Part shown: positions 58,881 to 64,000 of the stretch, in pieces
How the letters are laid out: every line of letters starts with the position of its first letter
How positions within the stretch are numbered: the first letter of the stretch is position 1
NCBI RefSeq assembly: GCF_035270045.1
Contig: NZ_DATFIP010000019.1
Coordinates: 1 to 64,000, forward strand
From: Salibaculum sp035270045
Lineage (GTDB): Bacteria; Pseudomonadota; Alphaproteobacteria; Rhodobacterales; Rhodobacteraceae
Direction: 5' to 3'
DNA length: 64,000 nucleotides
Made by a program: the position numbers and the translations under genes
The notes under the pieces: model-generated
Seen by the model: only the letters and a program-made list of their open reading frames with translations
What the model was told of the DNA's origin: nothing
Database searches by the model: none

Positions 58881-60155
58881 ATGGACATGAAGTTCAAGGG
58901 CATGAAGCCGTCGCGGCGGTCCTTCCTGACAGGGGCTGCCGCCGCTGGCGCGGGCAGTGTTGCCGCCACCGTCGCCAAGGGGCAGACCGCCCCGGACCCG
59001 GCGATCACCGAATTGCAGGACTGGCAGGTCTACCTGGGCGATGGCGTGGATGCCGCCCCCTATGGCATGCCATCCCGGCACGAACGCCACGTGGTGCGCC
59101 GGACGGTGGACTGGCTGACGGCCGACAACATTTCCTCGATCAACTTCACGCCGCTGCATGAGCTTGACGGGATCATCACGCCCAACGGCGTCTGCTTCGA
59201 GCGTCACCACAGCGGCGCGGCCGAGATCGACCCGGCCGAACACCGCCTCATGATCAACGGCCTGGTGGACCGCGAACTGGTCTTCACCATGGAAGACCTG
59301 ATGCGGTTCCCGCGCGAAAACCATGTCTATTTCCTGGAATGCGCGGCGAACACCGGCATGGAATGGGCGGGCGCGCAGCTCAACGGCTGCCAGTTCACCC
59401 ACGGGATGATCCACAACGTCATGTATACCGGCATCCCGCTCAAGCTGCTGCTCGCCGAGGCGGGCATCAAGACCAACGCCAAGTGGATCCTGCCCGAGGG
59501 CGCCGATGCTGCGGCCATGACCCGTTCGATCCCCATGGAAAAGGCGCTGGACGACTGCCTGGTGGCCTTCAAGATGAACGGCGAGGCGCTGCGCACCGAA
59601 CAGGGGTATCCTGTTCGTCTGGTCGTGCCCGGCTGGGAAGGCAACATGTGGGTCAAGTGGTTGCGCCGCATCGAGGTGGGTGACAAGCCCTGGCACCACC
59701 GCGAGGAAACCAGCAAGTATACCGACCTGCTGGAAAACGGCGAGGCGCGCCGCTTCACTTGGGAGATGGACGCCAAATCGGTCATCACCAATCCCAGCCC
59801 CCAAGCGCCGCTGACCCATGGCCCCGGCTATACCGTGCTGACCGGCGTGGCATGGTCGGGCCGCGGGACGATTCCGCGGGTGGACGTGACGCTGGACGGC
59901 GGCAAGTCCTGGCACCAGGCCCGCATGTCGGGTCCCAGCCTGAGCAAGTCCATGCACCGCTTCTATTTCGAGTTCGAATGGGACGGCAAGCCGCTGCTGC
60001 TGCAGAGCCGCGCCCATGACAGCACCGGTTATGTACAGCCCACCAAGGACCAGCTGCGCGAATGGCGGGGCGAGAACTCCATCTACCACAACAACGGTAT
60101 CCAGACCTGGTACGTGAACGAGAATGGCGAGGCCGAGAATGTCGAAATTTCCTAA
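58881..60155 (+). CDS. soxC: SoxC molybdenum sulfane dehydrogenase subunit
   Basis: A 424-residue molybdopterin protein of the sulfite-oxidase family, Tat-exported (SRRSFLTGAAAAG). The molybdenum cysteine is Cys154 in YFLECAANTGMEW, and GCQFTHGMIHNVMYTGIPLK follows the cofactor pocket. With SoxD it takes six electrons from the SoxY-bound sulfane sulfur, so no sulfur globules are left. The stop overlaps the soxD start. Confidence 0.97.
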   Translation: MDMKFKGMKPSRRSFLTGAAAAGAGSVAATVAKGQTAPDPAITELQDWQVYLGDGVDAAPYGMPSRHERHVVRRTVDWLTADNISSINFTPLHELDGIITPNGVCFERHHSGAAEIDPAEHRLMINGLVDRELVFTMEDLMRFPRENHVYFLECAANTGMEWAGAQLNGCQFTHGMIHNVMYTGIPLKLLLAEAGIKTNAKWILPEGADAAAMTRSIPMEKALDDCLVAFKMNGEALRTEQGYPVRLVVPGWEGNMWVKWLRRIEVGDKPWHHREETSKYTDLLENGEARRFTWEMDAKSVITNPSPQAPLTHGPGYTVLTGVAWSGRGTIPRVDVTLDGGKSWHQARMSGPSLSKSMHRFYFEFEWDGKPLLLQSRAHDSTGYVQPTKDQLREWRGENSIYHNNGIQTWYVNENGEAENVEIS

Positions 60156-61536
60156 TCAACTCGCCCTGGTCGCCGTGGCCGCGACTTCGGTCATCGCGCT
60201 GAGCGTCGGTCTGTCCGAACGTGCAGCCCACAACGCCGAGATTGCCGCCGCCACGGCGCAGGCCGAGGCCGATGCCATGGCTGTCCAGACGGCCGAAGCC
60301 GAGACTGCCGAGGCCGAGGCCGTCGTGACCGAGCAGGTCACCGCGGAGGTCGCCGAGGCCGAGATGGTCGAGGAGGTGGCCGAAGACACCGTCGCCGAGG
60401 CCGAGACCGCGGCCCCTGAAACCGTCACGGCCGAGGCCACCGCCGATACCGGTGACACCTTCGAGGGCGGTTCCTCGACACCGGCGCTTTTCGTTGGCGC
60501 CGCCTGGGCGGAAAGCCACGAAAGCCCCATGATCGGCGAGCTTGACGGGATCAGCTTCGACCTGGGCCGCGAGGCGCTGGACGAAGAGGTTGCCGCCTGG
60601 GACATCGACATCCGCCCCGACGGCGCCGGCCTGCCCGCGGGCTCGGGCGATGTCTGGACCGGCGAAGAGGCCTATATCGAGAATTGCGCCCAGTGCCATG
60701 GCGACTTCGGAGAAGGCCGCGCGCGCTGGCCCGTCCTGGCCGGCGGCTGGGACACGCTCGAACACGAGGACCCGGTCAAGACGCCCGGCTCCTACTGGCC
60801 GTACCTGTCCACCGTGTGGGACTACGTGCACCGCGCCATGCCCTACGGCCAGGCCCAGAGCCTGACCGACGACGAGGTCTACGCGATCACGGCCTACATC
60901 CTCTACCTCAACAACCTGGTGGATGACGATTTCGAACTGTCGCAGGACAATTTCACCGAGGTCAGCCTGCCCAACGAGGATGGCTTCTTCATGGATGACC
61001 GTGCCGAGGGCGAGATACCGGCCTTCAGCGAAGAGCCCTGCATGGAGAACTGCAAGGACAGTGTCGAGATCACCATGCGCGCCAGCGTGCTGGACGTGAC
61101 GCCCGAAGACGAGCAGGCCGAGGCGACCGAAGCCGCCGCCGAGACCACCGAGGAGACGGCTACGCAAGAGGCTGCCGCCGAGGACGAGACCACCGCGGTT
61201 GCTGCGGTCGATCCGGCCCTGGTCGAAGAGGGCGAGGGCGTTTTCCGCAAGTGTCGCGCCTGTCACCAGGTGGGCGAGGGTGCCCGCAACGGCGTCGGGC
61301 CGCACCTCAATGGCGTGCTCGGCCGCACCATCGGCGGGATCGATGGCTTCCGCTACTCGGGCGTCTTCCAGGAGGCCGCCGAGGCCGGCGAGGTCTGGGG
61401 CCCCGAGAACCTCGGGGAATACCTGGCCGATCCGCGCGGCGCCATGCCGGGGACCAACATGTCCTTCGCCGGGTTGCGCAGCGAGGAAGAGATCGCGGCG
61501 ATCACCGCATACCTTTCGACCTTCGAGGCGCAGTGA
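60139..61536 (+). CDS. soxD: SoxD diheme cytochrome c with long Ala/Glu linkers
   Basis: A 465-residue subunit of sulfane dehydrogenase. Residues 7-25 are hydrophobic without a clean cleavage site, then an Ala/Glu-rich linker of about 75 residues, heme domain 1 (CAQCH, 183-187), a second acidic linker (about 323-357) and heme domain 2 (CRACH, 372-376) with Met in GTNMSF. SoxD of other Sox bacteria has less linker; here the N-terminus may be a membrane anchor. The ATG at 60139 overlaps soxC; one at 60124 is also possible. Confidence 0.93.
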   Translation: MSKFPNQLALVAVAATSVIALSVGLSERAAHNAEIAAATAQAEADAMAVQTAEAETAEAEAVVTEQVTAEVAEAEMVEEVAEDTVAEAETAAPETVTAEATADTGDTFEGGSSTPALFVGAAWAESHESPMIGELDGISFDLGREALDEEVAAWDIDIRPDGAGLPAGSGDVWTGEEAYIENCAQCHGDFGEGRARWPVLAGGWDTLEHEDPVKTPGSYWPYLSTVWDYVHRAMPYGQAQSLTDDEVYAITAYILYLNNLVDDDFELSQDNFTEVSLPNEDGFFMDDRAEGEIPAFSEEPCMENCKDSVEITMRASVLDVTPEDEQAEATEAAAETTEETATQEAAAEDETTAVAAVDPALVEEGEGVFRKCRACHQVGEGARNGVGPHLNGVLGRTIGGIDGFRYSGVFQEAAEAGEVWGPENLGEYLADPRGAMPGTNMSFAGLRSEEEIAAITAYLSTFEAQ

Positions 61537-62240
61537 TGATCCGCGCTGCGCTTTTACCGGCGGTGCTCGTCGCCGGCTTGGGCAGCGGCAGCGCCGCCCA
61601 GGTGGGCGGAGATCCCGACCGGGGTGAAGCGCTCTTTCGCTCGGACTGCGCGTCCTGCCACCAGGTTGGTCAGGGCGCGCGCAACCGCGTCGGTCCGCAT
61701 CTCAACGGGATCTTTGACCGCCAGGCGGGCGCAATCGAGGGCTTCCGCTATTCCGAGGACATGATGCTGCGGGCCGATGCCGGGCTGAAATGGACCTTCG
61801 AGTCGCTGGACCGTTACATCGAGAACCCCCGCGTCTTCGTCAGCCGCACCCGCATGAACTATGTCGGGATGAAAAGCGCCGAGGACCGCTCCGATCTGCT
61901 GGCCTATCTGCGTCGTTTCTCGGCCGACCCGGCCAATATCCCCGAGGCCGCGCCCACCGCCGCCGCCGTGGATCACGAGGTCGATCCCGAAATCCTCGCC
62001 ATCGTGGGCGACCCGGCCTATGGTGAATACCTGTCGACGGAGTGTACGTCTTGCCACCAGCAAAGCGGTGCGGCCAGCGGCATCCCGTCGATCACCAACT
62101 GGCCGGCGGACATCTTCGTCACCGCCATGCATGCCTACAAGGAGGGGGTGCGCGAGCACAATGTCATGGAGATGATGGCGAGCCGCTTGTCGAACGAAGA
62201 GATCGCGGCGCTCGCTGCCTATTTCGAGAACATCGAATAG
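61536..62240 (+). CDS. soxE: SoxE diheme cytochrome c
   Basis: A 234-residue periplasmic cytochrome. Signal peptide of about 21 residues; heme motifs CASCH (38-42) and CTSCH (170-174). The N-terminal domain is close to the C-terminal domain of SoxD (CHQVGQGARNRVGPHLNG against CHQVGEGARNGVGPHLNG). The ATG shares one base with the soxD stop. With SoxF it forms an accessory pair whose exact role is less certain. Confidence 0.92.
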   Translation: MIRAALLPAVLVAGLGSGSAAQVGGDPDRGEALFRSDCASCHQVGQGARNRVGPHLNGIFDRQAGAIEGFRYSEDMMLRADAGLKWTFESLDRYIENPRVFVSRTRMNYVGMKSAEDRSDLLAYLRRFSADPANIPEAAPTAAAVDHEVDPEILAIVGDPAYGEYLSTECTSCHQQSGAASGIPSITNWPADIFVTAMHAYKEGVREHNVMEMMASRLSNEEIAALAAYFENIE

Positions 62241-62355
62241 GCGCTAGGTTGTTTGGGGCCGGGAGGGGCCCCATTCGAACGGGGCTGGACGGACCGGACC
62301 AGAACGACGCCGCGACAAGCGGTGCGTCAAACATCAAAAGGGGAGGAGACCCGAC

Positions 62356-63624
62356 ATGAAACTTAATCGCAGAGCCTTCATAGGCACCGCGGCCGCCGGC
62401 GCGGCCACGCTTTCGGCGCCCACTGTCATGGGCCAGGGCAGCGGACGACCGCGCGTCGTCGTTGTCGGTGGCGGCGCGGGCGGGGCCACCGCGGCGCGCT
62501 ACATCGCCAAGGATTCGAACGGCGAAATCGACGTCACCCTGATCGAGCCGACGCGCGCCTATTACACCTGCTTTTTCTCGAACCTCTACATCGGCGGCTT
62601 CCGCGAGATCGACAGCCTCGGCCATTCCTACGGCACCCTGGCCGGGAACTACGGAATCAACGTGCTGCACGATTGGGCCACCGGGGTGGACCGCGACGCC
62701 AAGACCGTGACCACCGCGGGCGGCTACACGCTGCCCTATGACCGCCTGATCCTGTCGCCCGGCATCGATTTCGTCGATGGCGCCGTACCCGGCTGGGACA
62801 TCAGCGCCCAGGACCGGATGCCCCACGCCTACAAGGGCGGCAGCCAGACCGAACTGCTCAAGGCCCAGATCGAGGCCATGCCCGAGGGCGGCACCTATGC
62901 GATGGTTGCCCCGCCCAATCCCTATCGCTGCCCGCCTGGCCCCTACGAGCGGGTCAGCATGGTTGCGCACCTGCTGACCGAGATCAATCCGACGGCCAAG
63001 ATCCTGATCGCCGATCCCAAGCAGAACTTTTCCAAGCAGGCCCTGTTCGAAGAGGGCTGGCGCAACAACTATGCGGGCATGATCGAGCGGATCGGTCCGG
63101 ATTTCGGCGGCGACGATATCGAGGTCGACCCCGAAGCCATGACCTTGTCGATCGGTGGCGCGGTCGAGAACGTCGATGTCTGCAACGTGATTCCGGCCAT
63201 GAAGGCCGGCCGCATCGCCGAGATCGCGGGGATCACCGAGGGCAACTGGGCCCCGGTCAACGCCGCCGATCTGTCCAGCACCATGGACGAGAACATCCAT
63301 GTCCTGGGCGACAGCGCGGCGCAGGGCGACATGCCGAAATCCGGCTTCTCGGCCAACAGCCAGGCCAAGGTCTGCGCCAACGCGGTGCGGGGTGCCCTGA
63401 CCGGATCCAGCGTCTTCCCGGCGCGTTTTGCCAATACCTGCTGGTCGCTGATCGACACCGACAACGGGGTCAAGGTGGGCGCCACCTACGAGGCCACGGA
63501 CGAGAAGATCGCCAAGGTTGACGGCTTCATCTCGGACACCGGCGAAAGCGCGGAGGTCCGCGCCGCGACCTACCGTGAATCGATCGGCTGGTATGACGGC
63601 ATCACCGCCGACATGTTCGGCTGA
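62356..63624 (+). CDS. soxF: SoxF flavoprotein (sulfide dehydrogenase type)
   Basis: A 422-residue FAD protein of the flavocytochrome c sulfide dehydrogenase family, Tat-exported (NRRAFIGTAAAGAAT). VVVVGGGAGGATAARYI binds FAD; cysteines in YYTCFFSN and ANTCWSL, and PYRCPPGPYER are the redox and flavin-loop positions. Its cytochrome partner is likely SoxE. GGGGAGGAGA precedes the ATG. Confidence 0.93.
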   Translation: MKLNRRAFIGTAAAGAATLSAPTVMGQGSGRPRVVVVGGGAGGATAARYIAKDSNGEIDVTLIEPTRAYYTCFFSNLYIGGFREIDSLGHSYGTLAGNYGINVLHDWATGVDRDAKTVTTAGGYTLPYDRLILSPGIDFVDGAVPGWDISAQDRMPHAYKGGSQTELLKAQIEAMPEGGTYAMVAPPNPYRCPPGPYERVSMVAHLLTEINPTAKILIADPKQNFSKQALFEEGWRNNYAGMIERIGPDFGGDDIEVDPEAMTLSIGGAVENVDVCNVIPAMKAGRIAEIAGITEGNWAPVNAADLSSTMDENIHVLGDSAAQGDMPKSGFSANSQAKVCANAVRGALTGSSVFPARFANTCWSLIDTDNGVKVGATYEATDEKIAKVDGFISDTGESAEVRAATYRESIGWYDGITADMFG

Positions 63625-63633
63625 TCGACTGTT

Positions 63634-63667
63634 CCCGCGGGCCTTGATCCAGGTCAAGGCCCGCGGG
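63634..63667 (+). terminator. Long hairpin after soxF
   Basis: A perfect 14-bp stem (CCCGCGGGCCTTGA / TCAAGGCCCGCGGG) with a six-base loop, nine bases after the soxF stop and without a T run. It could end soxBCDEF or protect its 3' end, with partial read-through to the DUF302 gene. Confidence 0.55.
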
Positions 63668-63709
63668 GTGCCCGTCGTCGAGAATGGCGGCCAACACGGA
63701 GGATATTCC

Positions 63710-64000
63710 ATGAAAACGATTGCCGCGCTGGCCCTGTGCCTCACCGCCTCGACCGCCCTTGGGCAAGAGGCCGTCATGACACCTTTCGAGGGCAGTTTCG
63801 ATGACGCCACCTTCGCCGTCGAGAACGAGATCATCGGCCGGGGCTTGGTCGTCGACTATGTCAGCCACGTTGGCGAGATGCTCAACCGTACGGCGGAGGA
63901 CGTGGGGTCGGACGTCACGATCTTCGACGCCGCCGATGTCTTCCTGTTCTGCTCGGCCACCGTTTCGCGCGAGGTCATGGAAGCCGACCCGATGAACATC
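63710..64000 (+). CDS. DUF302-family exported protein (truncated by window end)
   Basis: The first 97 codons of a protein that runs past the window. Signal peptide of about 19 residues (ends ALG-Q). GLVVDYVSHVGEMLNRTAEDVG, VFLFCSATVSREVMEADPMNI is the DUF302 pattern. Such genes often accompany sox clusters; function unknown. AACACGGAGGA precedes the ATG. Confidence 0.78.
   Translation, partial: MKTIAALALCLTASTALGQEAVMTPFEGSFDDATFAVENEIIGRGLVVDYVSHVGEMLNRTAEDVGSDVTIFDAADVFLFCSATVSREVMEADPMNI

Overview
The window is GC-rich, densely coded DNA from an alphaproteobacterium, most likely the Rhodobacteraceae (Roseobacter/Paracoccus-like). The grounds are a complete Sox thiosulfate-oxidation cluster with soxCD, a PhaR/phasin/PhaC/PhaZ polyhydroxyalkanoate locus, family-typical small proteins (a DUF2842 protein and several small unknowns), and strong G/C bias at third codon positions. 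That bias produces long antisense shadow frames, which are left out. No rRNA, tRNA, CRISPR array, insertion sequence or phage gene was recognised, so this reads as chromosome.

Layout. 0.35-5.7 kb: an accessory block of small secreted, lipoprotein and membrane proteins of unknown role; three transcription starts in it share an 18-bp palindrome. 5.8-11.5 kb: a hydantoinase/oxoprolinase pair (HyuA, HyuB) followed by acetoacetyl-CoA synthetase. 11.6-12.7 kb: a cold-shock protein, an ArsC/Spx-like protein and a small membrane protein. 12.7-15.2 kb: a bufferin-type metallophore operon (BufA1 precursor, DUF692 enzyme, DUF2063 partner, DoxX protein). 15.4-20.6 kb: thrS, two alpha/beta hydrolases (one lacking its nucleophile serine) and an MFS carrier. 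20.7-25.3 kb: phaZ, divergent phaC, phaP and phaR, with clear PhaR boxes. 25.3-29.3 kb: a class-III aminotransferase, a LysR regulator and a DegT-type aminotransferase. 29.4-37.5 kb: a leftward operon for uptake and gamma-glutamylation of an amine (polar amino-acid ABC transporter, two glutamine-synthetase-like ligases, a class-I glutamine amidotransferase, an FAD oxidoreductase). 37.6-40.0 kb: a PhnD-like protein, two TerB-like proteins and an unknown. 40.1-50.3 kb: pyrG, secG, purA, a TupA-like ATP-grasp protein, a large acidic two-domain protein, thiamine pyrophosphokinase, two EamA transporters and a sulfotransferase-like protein. 51.3-64 kb: soxT-soxR-soxS divergent from soxVW-XYZA-BCDEF, then a DUF302 protein cut by the window edge.

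How the genes work together. SoxT is a likely sulfur-compound importer; SoxR senses (per)sulfide; SoxS, SoxV and SoxW keep thiols reduced in the periplasm; SoxXA, SoxYZ, SoxB and SoxCD form the oxidation cycle; SoxE and SoxF are accessory electron carriers. ATTC-N8-GAAT operators precede soxV/soxS and soxX, a degenerate copy precedes soxB, and hairpins follow soxW and soxA, which suggests three SoxR-controlled rightward transcripts. The PHA genes form a self-contained storage module in which one PhaR palindrome fills the spacer of the phaP promoter.

The best candidates for undescribed biology are the palindrome shared by the secreted-protein genes at the left end, a twin-palindrome element placed directly after two unrelated stop codons, and the bufferin operon, which belongs to a known but young family. 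All functional calls come from reading the sequence; no database search was run.
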